Positions 36,047 through 45,282 of a DNA stretch of 64,000 nt are shown one piece after another. Position numbers and translations under genes: made by a program. Below the pieces are notes generated by a model. It was given only the letters and a program-made list of their open reading frames with translations, made no database searches and was not told the DNA's origin. The stretch's first letter is position 1. Every line of letters begins with the position of its first letter. Where the stretch lies: positions 4,588,001 to 4,652,000 of the forward strand of contig JACJDG010000003.1 in NCBI GenBank assembly GCA_016432725.1, read 5' to 3'. Origin of the DNA: Streptomyces sp. DHE7-1. GTDB taxonomy: Bacteria > Actinomycetota > Actinomycetes > Streptomycetales > Streptomycetaceae.

Positions 36047-38843
36047 GTGGACGACTACGCGGGCCGGGTGCTCGCCGACCGCTACCGCCTGCCGCTGCCG
36101 CCGTCCGACGAGTACGAGCTGACCGAGACCCGGGCGTTCGACACCTACAGCGGCCAGGAGGTGCTGGTCCGTCAGGTTCCGCTGCCCGAGGTCGTCGAGG
36201 CCGAGGTGCTCGACTCCGAGGGGCTGCCCGAGGGCTTCACCGCCCGCGAGCGCGGCACCCGCCGCTCGCCCGCCGCCCGTACGGCCACCCGCCGCCCGTC
36301 GGACCCCGCGGTGCGGCGCGCCGTGGAGGCCGCGCAGGCGGCGGCCCGCATCCCCGACCATCCGCGCCTGGACCAGGTCTTCGACGTGTTCGCCGAGGGC
36401 GGCTCGCTGTGGATCGTCAGCGAATGGGTGGCCGCCCGGCCGCTGTCCGCGCTGCTCGCCGAGCAGCCGCTGCCGCCGTACCGGGCGGCCGAGGTCGCCT
36501 CGGACGTCCTCATGGCGCTGCGCGTGCTGCACGCCCACGGCTGGACGCACCGCAACATCACCGCCCGCACGGTCCTCGTCTGCGACGACGGCCGGGTGAT
36601 GCTGACCGGACTCGCGGTCGGCGCGGCGGAGGAGGCCCTGTGCGGGTACGACCCGGTACCGGCCCAGGACGGACCGCAGGACCCGTACGGGCCGGCCGGT
36701 GACGGCGGTGGCACGGACGCCCGGGCCCCCGGCGGACAGCCGCCCGGCGTCCTGGGCCCTCCCGCGGGACCCGGCGGCCCGGGCACGACCGGCAGCGCCG
36801 GGAGCCAGGGGTTCGGCGGCGCACTCGGACCCGCGGTGGCCGCGCCTTCTCCCGACGCCGATCCCGAGGCCGCGCGGCGGGCCGCGATCCAGGCGCGGGC
36901 GGCCGGCGGCATGCCGGCGCCGGGGGGCGCTCCCCGGGGACCGTCCCGGTTCCGCCGTCCGGGCGCCGTGCCCTGGAGAGCGGGGACGACGTCCGTGCCG
37001 CCCGCGCCGGGGCCATAGCCGCCTACCGCGCCGGAACCCGGGCCGCGGCCCGGGTGCAGGAAGCCCAGCAGAACGGCCGCGCCGCCCTGCCCGGTGCCCG
37101 CCCGCCCGCCGAGGGCGACACCGGTGCCGCGGGCGCGGCGCGGCCGCCGTACTCCGCCGGCCGGACCGCCGTCCCGCCCGGCCGGACGGCCGACCCCCAC
37201 GGCGCGCCCGGCACCGCCTGGCACGGCGCCGCACCCCGCACCGGCCCGGCCGGCGACCTGCCGGGCCCGGGACCGCAGCCCGGCGACGGTGCGGCCCCCG
37301 GCGCAGGGCGTCTGCCCGTGCCCGGCCAGTCGCCCGCCCCCGCTACGGCGGTACCGGCCCCGGCCTGTCGCCCGCGCCCGGATACGGTGCCGTCGGCCCG
37401 GGCCACAGTGCCGTGGTCCCGGGGCAGGCAGGCGCCCAGGGCCACGGAACCTCGGGCACCGGCTCCAGCGTCCTGCCTCCCGGCCGGACACCCGCCCCAG
37501 CACCCGGCCCCGGCGCCGCGCCGGGCACAGCCGCCAACCCCTCCGCCATGGAATCGCGTTGGGACGATCCCGGCGCCGGAGTCGGGGCCGTGCGCCGTGG
37601 GCCCGGTACCGCGCTTGCCGCCGAACGGGCCCGGCAGGTGCGGATGACCGTGGTCGGGCCGGTCACCGAGCGCTGGGCGCCGGAGCAGGCGGGCCCCGTA
37701 CACGAGAACTGGCAGCTGGCCGCGCCGATCGGGCCCGCCACCGACCTCTGGGCGCTGGGCGCGCTGCTCTTCCGCGCCGTCCAGGGGCGCGCCCCCTACC
37801 CCGAGGAGTCCACGGCCGAGCTGGTGCAGCTCGTGTGCGCGGAGCCGCCCGCCTTCGCCGAGGAGTGCGGCCCGCTGCGCCCGGTCGTGGAGTCGCTGCT
37901 GCGTCAGGACCCAACCGACCGGCCGGACTTCGAGGAGCTGAGCGGCTGGCTGCGTTCCCTGGTGCGCTCGGCGCCCGAGCCGGACGCCGGTGCCCACGTG
38001 GTGCCCGTGCCGCCCGCCGACCCCAAGCGGCTGCCGATCGTCCGGCGGCGCGGCGAGCTGGTACGCCGACGGCGCGCCCGGGTACCCGCCACCCATCCGC
38101 ACGCCCGGCACAAACGCGCCCCCGATCAGGCCCGTTCGCCCCGCAGCCTCGGCCGGCTGCTGCTCCTGCTGATCCTGCTCCTGCTGGCCGGCGCGGTGGC
38201 GTACGCGGTGCTGTTCATGCCGAAGCAGGGCGAGAGCGGCGCCACGGGCGGGGACCGCACCGGCAGCGCGGGGCAGGCGAGTTCCGCGCCCTCGCCCTCC
38301 GAGCGGCCGTCCTCCGGGCGGCCGTCCGACTCCGGCCCCTCGGCGTCCGGGCCCGCCACCGAGACCCAGACCGGCGGCGACCCCTCCGTCGCCGACGGGT
38401 TCACCCTGCGCAAGGACCCGGAGGGCTTCCGGATCGCCGTCGCCAAGGGCTGGGACCGCGCACCGAAGAACGGCAGCGGCCAAGTCGTCTACACCCACGG
38501 GAACTTCGAGCTGCTCGTCGTGCCCGGAAGGGACGGCACGGGCACCTACGGCAGCGATCCGATGGTCTACCAGCGGGACAAGGAGCGCGAACTCCAGCCG
38601 TACCGGGACTCGAGCTGGGCCACCGCCACCGGTCTGCGGACCATCGAGGTGGGCGGGCGGACCATGGCCGAGGGCCAGTTCACCTGGACCGACGGGCAGG
38701 GCCGCGACCGGTACGTGCGCAACATGGCGATCCTGCTGAACGGCCGCTACCACATCGTCCAGGTCCGGGGCCCGGAGGCCGAGCGCGACGAGGTGACACG
38801 GCTCTACGAGCAAGCTACCGCGACGTACCGCTACACGGGTTGA
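36047..38843 (+). CDS. Membrane pseudokinase with extracytoplasmic domain (two frameshifts in this sequence)
   Basis: A kinase-fold protein of 932 residues when repaired. The kinase lobe lacks the glycine loop, has EVLVRQVPLP in place of VAVK, THRNITARTVLV instead of HRDxKxxN, and VMLTGLAVG instead of DFG, so it cannot phosphorylate normally. A very long Pro/Gly-rich insert (~residues 225-510) splits the C-lobe, which resumes at ENWQLAAPIGPATDLWALGALLF. One membrane helix (LLLLILLLLAGAVAYAVLF) precedes an outer domain (GFRIAVAKGWDRAP). Breaks: CCC 36971-36973 and CCCCC 37337-37341, each repaired by one added C. GTG 36047 follows GGGGGAGG. Confidence 0.85.
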
Positions 38844-38996
38844 GCGCCCCGTATACCGCCTGTGTGAAACGGGGTTGGGTACCGCCCGCGCGCCGGATAC
38901 GGCAACCGTCACAGGACTGTCACCTTGGTACCCCTCGTGTTCCCAGGGGGAGGGTCGGTCCTTAGTCTGACCCTGTCAATAGCATTGCGGGGCAAC

Positions 38997-40709
38997 GTGA
39001 ATCAGATGCAGGGCCTGCTCATAGCGGGCCGCTACCGGCTGGCCGATTCCATCGGCAGCGGCGGCATGGGCCGGGTGTGGCGCGCCCACGACGAGGTGCT
39101 GCACCGGCAGGTGGCCGTCAAGGAACTGACAGCGGCGCTCTACGTCTCCGACAGCGACCGAGCCGTTCTGCTCGCCCGCACCCGGGCCGAGGCACGGGCC
39201 GCGGCACGCATCAACCACTCCGCCGTCGTCACCGTGCACGACGTGCTGGAGCACGACGGCCGCCCGTGGATCGTCATGGAGCTGGTCGAGGGCCACTCGC
39301 TGGCCGACGCGGTCAAGGAGCGCGGCCGCCTCGACGCCGCCGAAGCCGCGCGGATCGGCCTGTGGGTGCTGCGGGCCCTGCGCGCAGCGCACTCGGCCGG
39401 TGTGCTGCACCGTGACGTCAAGCCCGGCAACGTCCTCCTCGGCCGGGACGGCCGGGTCCTGCTCACCGACTTCGGCATCGCCCAGATCGAGGGCGACTCC
39501 ACCATCACCCGTACCGGGGAGGTCGTCGGATCGGTCGACTACCTCGCGCCCGAGCGGGTGCGCGGCCACGATCCGGGCCCGTCCTCGGACCTGTGGGCGC
39601 TCGGGGCCACGCTGTACACGGCGGTCGAGGGACGCTCGCCGTTCCGCCGCACCTCTCCGCTGAGCACCATGCAGGCGGTCGTCGAGGAAGAGGTGGAGGA
39701 GCCCCGCAACGCCGGCCCCCTCGGCCCCGTCATCGCCGCCCTGCTGTGCAAGGAACCGGCCCAGCGGCCGGGCGCGGAGGAAGCGGAGCGCATGCTCGCC
39801 GAGGCGGCGCAGGGCCGCCGGCCGCACACCACGCGGGCGTTCGTACCGGCGCAGGGCACGGGCACGCACGGTGGCGGTACGGCCCCCACCGGCTACGGCC
39901 GGCCCGGTCACGCCCCCGAAGGGACCACGCGCGGCCACGTCCCCGGCGCACCGACGGCCGGCAACCGTGCCATGACCGGGTCCACGGCCGTGGCCCCCGC
40001 GCCCGCGGGCACCCAGGCCCGGCCCCGGCGCCGGCTGCGCACCCTCGCGCTGGTCGTCGCCGCCGCGGCCGTGCTCGGCGGCGGCGCGGCCGTCGCCTTC
40101 CAGCAGTGGGGCGGAGCGGAGCGCGGCTCCGGCGCGAACGGGGGCACGAACGGTCACACGCCGTCGCCCTCCACCAGCCCCGGCGGCAGCGCGAAGCCGG
40201 GCCCCGGGGGAGGCGTGCCGGCCTCCTGGAAGGCGTACCACGATCCGTGGGGCTTCACCGTCTACCTGCCCAAGGGCTGGTCGCGCAGGATCGTGGAGTC
40301 GAAGGGAGTCGAGGTGGACCCCGACCTCCGGCAGGTCGACTACACGCCCGACGGCGGCAAGCACTTCGTGCGCATCGCCATGGACACCAGCTCGGACTTC
40401 GCCAACGCCCTGGAGCACCAGAAGGACCTGGAGCAGCAGCTCCAATCGCTGGTCAACTACCGCCAGGTGACGATGAAGGCGAACACCTACCGCGATCGCC
40501 AGGGCGCGCTGTGGGAGTACACCTGGGACGCGCTCGCGAAGGACCCGCCCTATGTGGCCGGGCCGCGGCACGCCATCGAGGAGACGTACTTCTCGCGCGA
40601 GGGCACCGAGTACGCGATCTACATGTCGACGCCGGAGGCCGACTGGCCGCGGACGAGCAAGCAGTTCCAGTGGGTGCTGCGGAGCTGGCAGCCGCCGAGC
40701 GCCGGCTGA
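38997..40709 (+). CDS. Membrane Ser/Thr protein kinase 3 with extracytoplasmic sensor domain
   Basis: A 570-residue receptor kinase. Complete catalytic set: GSGGMGRVW, VAVKELTA, HRDVKPGNVLL, TDFGIAQIEGD, APERVRG. After a linker, a basic stop-transfer and membrane helix (LRTLALVVAAAAVLGGGAAVAF) lead to an outer domain with GFTVYLPKGWSRR and WEYTWDA. The GTG at 38997 lies four bases after GCGGGG; further upstream starts would add residues with no kinase similarity. It likely phosphorylates itself and unknown targets in response to an envelope signal. Confidence 0.93.
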   Translation: MNQMQGLLIAGRYRLADSIGSGGMGRVWRAHDEVLHRQVAVKELTAALYVSDSDRAVLLARTRAEARAAARINHSAVVTVHDVLEHDGRPWIVMELVEGHSLADAVKERGRLDAAEAARIGLWVLRALRAAHSAGVLHRDVKPGNVLLGRDGRVLLTDFGIAQIEGDSTITRTGEVVGSVDYLAPERVRGHDPGPSSDLWALGATLYTAVEGRSPFRRTSPLSTMQAVVEEEVEEPRNAGPLGPVIAALLCKEPAQRPGAEEAERMLAEAAQGRRPHTTRAFVPAQGTGTHGGGTAPTGYGRPGHAPEGTTRGHVPGAPTAGNRAMTGSTAVAPAPAGTQARPRRRLRTLALVVAAAAVLGGGAAVAFQQWGGAERGSGANGGTNGHTPSPSTSPGGSAKPGPGGGVPASWKAYHDPWGFTVYLPKGWSRRIVESKGVEVDPDLRQVDYTPDGGKHFVRIAMDTSSDFANALEHQKDLEQQLQSLVNYRQVTMKANTYRDRQGALWEYTWDALAKDPPYVAGPRHAIEETYFSREGTEYAIYMSTPEADWPRTSKQFQWVLRSWQPPSAG

Positions 40710-40767
40710 CCGGTCCGGGCCCGGCACTTGGCCGATCACCGACCCGAACGGGTGCGGCCGGTGCGGC

Positions 40768-42450
40768 ATGATGGGCCTCATGGGATCCGACGGGGACGAC
40801 TTCCGCGTGATCGCGGGCCGTTACCGCCTCCAGGAGCGGATCGGACGCGGCGGCATGGGCGTCGTATGGCGGGCGAGCGACCAGGTGCTGGGCCGGCTGG
40901 TGGCGGTCAAGGAACTGGCGGCCGACGACTCCCTCCCGGACGACGACGCCCGCCGCCGACGCGACCGCACCTTCCGGGAGGCGCGGGCGGTCGCGCAGTT
41001 GCGGCACCCGCACATCATCGTCGTGCACGACGTCATCGAGCAGGACGAACGTCCGTACCTCGTCATGGAGCTGATCGACGGCGGCTCCCTCGCCGACCGC
41101 ATCGCCAGGGGCGGCCCGGTCGACGCCGCCGAGGCCGCCCGGATCGGCGCCGACCTGCTGAGCGCGCTGCGCGTCGCGCACGCGGCCGGGGTGCTGCACC
41201 GGGACATCAAGCCCGCGAACGTGCTGCTGGAGTCCGGCACCGGCCGGGTGGTCCTCACCGACTTCGGCATCGCGCAGGTCGCGGGCGCCACCACGCTCAC
41301 CGAGACCGGCTCCTTCGTCGGCTCGCCCGAGTACACCGCCCCGGAGCGGATGGCGGGCACCAGGACGGGGCCGGAGTCCGACCTGTGGTCGCTGGGCGCG
41401 CTGCTGTGCACGGTGCTCAGCGGTGAGTCCCCGTTCCGGCGGGACTCGCTCGGCGGCATCCTGCACGCCGTCGTCGCCGCCGAGATCCGGCCACCCGCCG
41501 AGGCCGAGCCGCTGCTGCCCGTCGTACGGGGCCTGCTGGAGCGCGATCCCGACCGCCGGCTGGACGCGGCGGACGCCGAGCGGATGCTGCGGACGTTCCT
41601 GGAGACGGGCCGTACACCGGCGGCCCCGGAACCGCCGGCGACGGGCCGCACCCCCAGGATCGCCGCCCTCGCCGCCCGCGCGGCCGGAGCCGGTCACCCG
41701 CCGACCGAACCCGACGTGCCGCGGGCACCCTCCGACACCCCGACGCCCGAACAGTCCCCGCCCGCAAGGCAGTCCTCGCGCGGGGTGCTGATCGCCGCCC
41801 TGCTGGTCGCCGCGGTGGCGGGGGCCGGCGTCTCGGCGGCGGCGCTGCTGCTGCACCGGGGCGAGGGCGCCGGCACGCCCGGCGGCGCCACGAGCAGCCC
41901 GGCGACGCCGACCAGCCACCCGGCCTCCCCGCCGGCCGGCAGCGTCTCGCCGTCGTCCGCGGTCACCGCGAGCAGCGCGCCCGCGGCTTCCCGGTCCCAC
42001 ACCGCCCCCTCGGGTTACCGCACCGCCCGGGACCCCAACGGCTTCTCGCTCGCCGTGCCGGAGGACTTCGACCGCGAACGGCAGGGCGAGCGCGTCTTCT
42101 ACCTCTCCCCGGGGCAGACCTTCCGCCTCGGCGTCAAGGTCTCCCCGCCCGACGCTGGCGGTCCCGCCGCGGTGATGAGCCGGGCGGCAGCGGAGGGGGC
42201 CGGCACCAACCCGGGCTATCACGACGGCCGGGTCGTCGGGACCACGCACTCCGGACACCCCGCCGCGCTCTGGGAGTTCACCTGGGACGGCTTCAGCGCC
42301 GCCGAGGGCCCGCGCCACACCTACGACCTGTGCTGGGAGGAGGGCGGCCGGATGTACGACGTGTGGGTGTCGGCGCCGGTCGGACGGGTCCGGGAGGCCC
42401 GGGAGTACTTCGACGTGGCCGTGGACACCTTCTCGGTCACGGAACGTTGA
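40768..42450 (+). CDS. Membrane Ser/Thr protein kinase 4 with extracytoplasmic sensor domain
   Basis: A 560-residue receptor kinase with all catalytic motifs (GRGGMGVVW, VAVKELAA, HRDIKPANVLLE, TDFGIAQVAG, GSPEYTAPERMAG). The membrane helix is GVLIAALLVAAVAGAGVSAAALLL, followed by a Ser/Pro/Thr stalk and an outer domain with GFSLAVPEDFDRE and ALWEFTWDGF. Three in-frame ATGs (40768, 40771, 40780) are possible and none has a strong ribosome site; the last is only 11 residues before the kinase fold. 58 bases from kinase 3, so probably the same operon. Confidence 0.92.
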   Translation: MMGLMGSDGDDFRVIAGRYRLQERIGRGGMGVVWRASDQVLGRLVAVKELAADDSLPDDDARRRRDRTFREARAVAQLRHPHIIVVHDVIEQDERPYLVMELIDGGSLADRIARGGPVDAAEAARIGADLLSALRVAHAAGVLHRDIKPANVLLESGTGRVVLTDFGIAQVAGATTLTETGSFVGSPEYTAPERMAGTRTGPESDLWSLGALLCTVLSGESPFRRDSLGGILHAVVAAEIRPPAEAEPLLPVVRGLLERDPDRRLDAADAERMLRTFLETGRTPAAPEPPATGRTPRIAALAARAAGAGHPPTEPDVPRAPSDTPTPEQSPPARQSSRGVLIAALLVAAVAGAGVSAAALLLHRGEGAGTPGGATSSPATPTSHPASPPAGSVSPSSAVTASSAPAASRSHTAPSGYRTARDPNGFSLAVPEDFDRERQGERVFYLSPGQTFRLGVKVSPPDAGGPAAVMSRAAAEGAGTNPGYHDGRVVGTTHSGHPAALWEFTWDGFSAAEGPRHTYDLCWEEGGRMYDVWVSAPVGRVREAREYFDVAVDTFSVTER

Positions 42451-42528
42451 TTCCCGCCCGGTCACGGCTTCGTGACCGGTTCGTGTGCGCTGTGGTGGCG
42501 GGCGCCGATGGCGCGATATGGATGGTCC

Positions 42529-44193
42529 ATGAGCAGTGACGGGGGAGCCGGCCGTGCGGCCGACGACACGACGAGTTTTGTGCTGCAACCGCCCAACCCG
42601 GTGCCGGGTGCGCGGCCCGGTGCGGCGCCCCGGCAGGCGGAACAGCGAGATGCACGGCCGGGCCCGGAGCAGAGCCCCGCTCCCGCCGCTCCCGAACCGG
42701 GCACCGGGCGGCTGATCGCCGGCCGGTACCGGCTGCTCGCCAAGCTCGGGCACGGCGGCATGGGCACCGTGTGGCGGGCCAAGGACGAGACGGTGGACCG
42801 CGAGGTCGCGGTGAAGGAACCCCGCGTGCCGGACCACCTTCCCGAGCGCGAACGCGCCAACGCCTTCGAGCGGATGCGCCGCGAGGCCCGCGCGGCGGCC
42901 CGGCTCGACCATCCCGCCGTCGTCAACGTGCACGACGTCGCGGTGGTGGACGGCCGGCCGTGGATCGTGATGGAGCTGGTGCACGGCCGCTCGCTGGGCG
43001 GCGCGCTCCAGGAGGGCACGCTGGACGCGCGCGAGGCTGCCCGGATCGGCCTGGAGGTGCTCGGCGCGCTGGAGGCCGCGCACGCGGCGGGCGTCCTGCA
43101 CCGGGACGTCAAGCCGGACAACGTGCTGCTCGGCCGGTACGGCCGGGTCGTCCTCACCGACTTCGGCATCGCGCAGATCGAGGGCGAGACGAACCTGACC
43201 GACACCGGCGGCTTCGTCGGCTCGCCCGAGTACATCGCGCCGGAGCGGGTGCTCGGGCAGCGCCCCGGTCCGGCGAGCGACCTGTGGTCCCTGGGCGTCG
43301 TCCTCTACACCGCCACCGAGGGCGTCTCCCCGTTCCGCCGCAGCAACACCCCCGCCACCCTGCAGTCCGTCCTCAACGCCACCCCGGCCGCGCCCGCCGC
43401 CGCGCGCGGCCCGCTGGCGGAGGCCGTCAACAGCCTGCTCCAGAAGGACCCCGCCCGCCGTCCGACGGCGGCCCGGGTCCGGGTGCTGCTGGAGGCGGCC
43501 GCCAACCCCCCGGCGCCGGAGCCCACCCAGCACGTGGCGGTCGCCCCGCCCGCCCCGCCCGCCGGCCGCCCGCCCCGCCTGGGCCGCAGGGCCTGGCTGG
43601 GCGTGGGGGCCGCCGTGGTCGCGGCGGCGGTGGCCGCGTACCTCGTCGTCGCCGACCCCTTCGCGGGACCGCTGCCGGACGGCTGGGCGAAGCGGACCGA
43701 CGCCGGACTGGGCGTCACCCTCGCCGTCCCCTCGTCCTACGTGCCCGGCCACCCGGACAAGGACGACCCCGACCGGAGCTGGGTGTCGTACACGGACCCG
43801 AGCGGTGCCATCTCGGTCGTGCTGGACCTGACCCGGAAGTCGGAGGACTCGCTCGGCACGATCAAGAGCAACGCGGTGGCCCAGATGCACGCCGACGACG
43901 AGAAGTTCAAGAACGACGGCGAGTACACCCTCGACATGCCCAAGGGCGCGAAGACGCACCCGGACGACGGCACCAAGTACCAGGGCAGACAGGCCGCCAC
44001 GAACACCGTCGAGTACACGACCGACGACTCGCAGAACCCGCGCCCGCGTGAGCTGCGGATCTTCTACTACCGCACCGGCTCCGGCGACCTGTACCGGCTC
44101 ACCGTCGGCTACCCGGGCAGGGGCGACTTCACCGCCCGGGGCCAGGAGGTCGCCAGGACCGCGATCGCCAACCTGGAGATCCAGAAGCCCTGA
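42529..44193 (+). CDS. Membrane Ser/Thr protein kinase 5 with extracytoplasmic sensor domain
   Basis: A 554-residue receptor kinase. A ~60-residue Pro-rich N-terminal extension precedes GHGGMGTVW, VAVKEP, HRDVKPDNVLL, TDFGIAQIEGE, GSPEYIAPERVLG. The membrane helix is AWLGVGAAVVAAAVAAYLVV; the outer domain begins GLGVTLAVPSSYVPG and ends with YRLTVGYPG. VAVKEP instead of VAVKEL is shared with kinase 6, suggesting those two are the closest pair. The ATG at 42529 is chosen; ATG 42508 in frame is possible. Confidence 0.92.
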   Translation: MSSDGGAGRAADDTTSFVLQPPNPVPGARPGAAPRQAEQRDARPGPEQSPAPAAPEPGTGRLIAGRYRLLAKLGHGGMGTVWRAKDETVDREVAVKEPRVPDHLPERERANAFERMRREARAAARLDHPAVVNVHDVAVVDGRPWIVMELVHGRSLGGALQEGTLDAREAARIGLEVLGALEAAHAAGVLHRDVKPDNVLLGRYGRVVLTDFGIAQIEGETNLTDTGGFVGSPEYIAPERVLGQRPGPASDLWSLGVVLYTATEGVSPFRRSNTPATLQSVLNATPAAPAAARGPLAEAVNSLLQKDPARRPTAARVRVLLEAAANPPAPEPTQHVAVAPPAPPAGRPPRLGRRAWLGVGAAVVAAAVAAYLVVADPFAGPLPDGWAKRTDAGLGVTLAVPSSYVPGHPDKDDPDRSWVSYTDPSGAISVVLDLTRKSEDSLGTIKSNAVAQMHADDEKFKNDGEYTLDMPKGAKTHPDDGTKYQGRQAATNTVEYTTDDSQNPRPRELRIFYYRTGSGDLYRLTVGYPGRGDFTARGQEVARTAIANLEIQKP

Positions 44194-44267
44194 GCGACGG
44201 CTGTCCGGTGTCCGCCGGCCCCGGTGCCCCTTCGACAAGGGCGTGGTGCGCACGGTACTGATGTGAC

Positions 44268-45067
44268 ATGAGTGGAGACGGCGAACACCCGCCCGGCGCA
44301 CGGCTGATCGGTGGACGCTACCGGCTTCTCGAGCGCCTGGGCGCCGGGCCGTCCGGGACCGTCTGGCGGGCCCGGGACGAGCAGGAGCAGCGGGACGTCG
44401 CCGTCAAGGAGCCCGTGCTGCCCGGACGTTCGGACGGTGACGAGGAGAGCCGCCGGTTCGCGCACCGGCTCCACCGGGAGGCGCGGACCGCCGCCCGGGT
44501 ACGGCATCCCTCCGCCGTCGCCCTGCACGATGTCGTGCTGGACGGCGAACTGCCCTGGATCGTCATGGAGTTGGTGCAGGGCGAGTCGCTCCGGGAGACC
44601 GTGCGGCGCGGGCCGCTGCCGCCCGCCGAGGCCGCCCGTGTCGGGCTCGCCGTCCTCGGGGCGCTCCGGGCCGCGCACGCCGTGGGCATCGTGCACCGTG
44701 ACCTCAAGCCGGCCAACGTCCTGATCGAGTCCGGTACCGGCCGGGTCGTCGTCACCGACTTCGGGATCGGGGACGGGCCCGCCGCGGACGTCCCCGCCGG
44801 GTTCGCCGCCCCCGAGCGGGCCTCGGGCGCGGTGCCGGACCCGCCTCCGACCTGTGGTCCCTCGGCGCGCTGCTCGCCACCGCGGTGGAGGGCGGCGACG
44901 CCGGCCCACTGCGACCGCTCCTGACCCGCCTGCACGCTCCGGACCCGGGCGCGCGGCCGACCGCGGAGGAGGCCGCGGCGGCCCTGGAGGCCTGCGCGAC
45001 CGTGCCCGCCGCCCGCCCGGCGCCCGCGGAGCCGCCGCGTGCCCTGGCACCCGAACCCCACCCCTGA
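44268..45067 (+). CDS. Soluble Ser/Thr protein kinase 6, no membrane or sensor domain (one frameshift in this sequence)
   Basis: A compact kinase, 266 residues when repaired. It has GAGPSGTVW (variant P-loop), VAVKEPVLPG, HRDLKPANVLIE and TDFGIGDG. The activation segment is about 10 residues shorter than in its neighbours and leads directly to AGFAAPERASG. The frame breaks near CCC 44840-44842; one added C gives VPDPASDLWSLGALLA. It ends after the kinase C-lobe with a short Pro/Ala tail, so it lacks the membrane helix and outer domain of kinases 1 and 3-5. It could be a downstream, cytosolic member of the cluster. Confidence 0.88.
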
Positions 45068-45171
45068 CCCGGGCTGGGCCGCCCTTCCCGCCGGCTTGCG
45101 CCCCTGTCGGCCGGGAAAACCCGGCCCGCGAGCCGGAAAAACCCGGCCTGTCATGATCGTCACCCGACAAC

Positions 45172-45208
45172 GCGCTGATCAGCGCATTTGCTGCCAGTGA
45201 TCACTGGC
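45172..45208. promoter_or_regulatory. Two adjacent perfect palindromes with TGATCA cores
   Basis: GCGCTGATCAGCGC (45172-45185, 14 bp) and GCCAGTGATCACTGGC (45193-45208, 16 bp) are both perfect palindromes. Their centres are 22 bases apart, two helical turns, so dimers would sit on one face of DNA. They lie 75-110 bases before the aldehyde dehydrogenase start, the position of a promoter. A third related TCATGATCGTCA is at 45151-45162. No regulator gene is adjacent. Confidence 0.7.
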
Positions 45209-45282
45209 GCCGTGTGAGCACTCGGTGAATCCCCGTTACCGACGGGTACCCAAAGGCTCCGCCGCGGCATACCCTGCGCGTC

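Noticed and set aside
40453..44301. A 1282-codon open frame antisense to three kinase genes
   Set aside because: It has no ribosome site, no domain and reversed codon bias; it is a shadow of the kinase genes.
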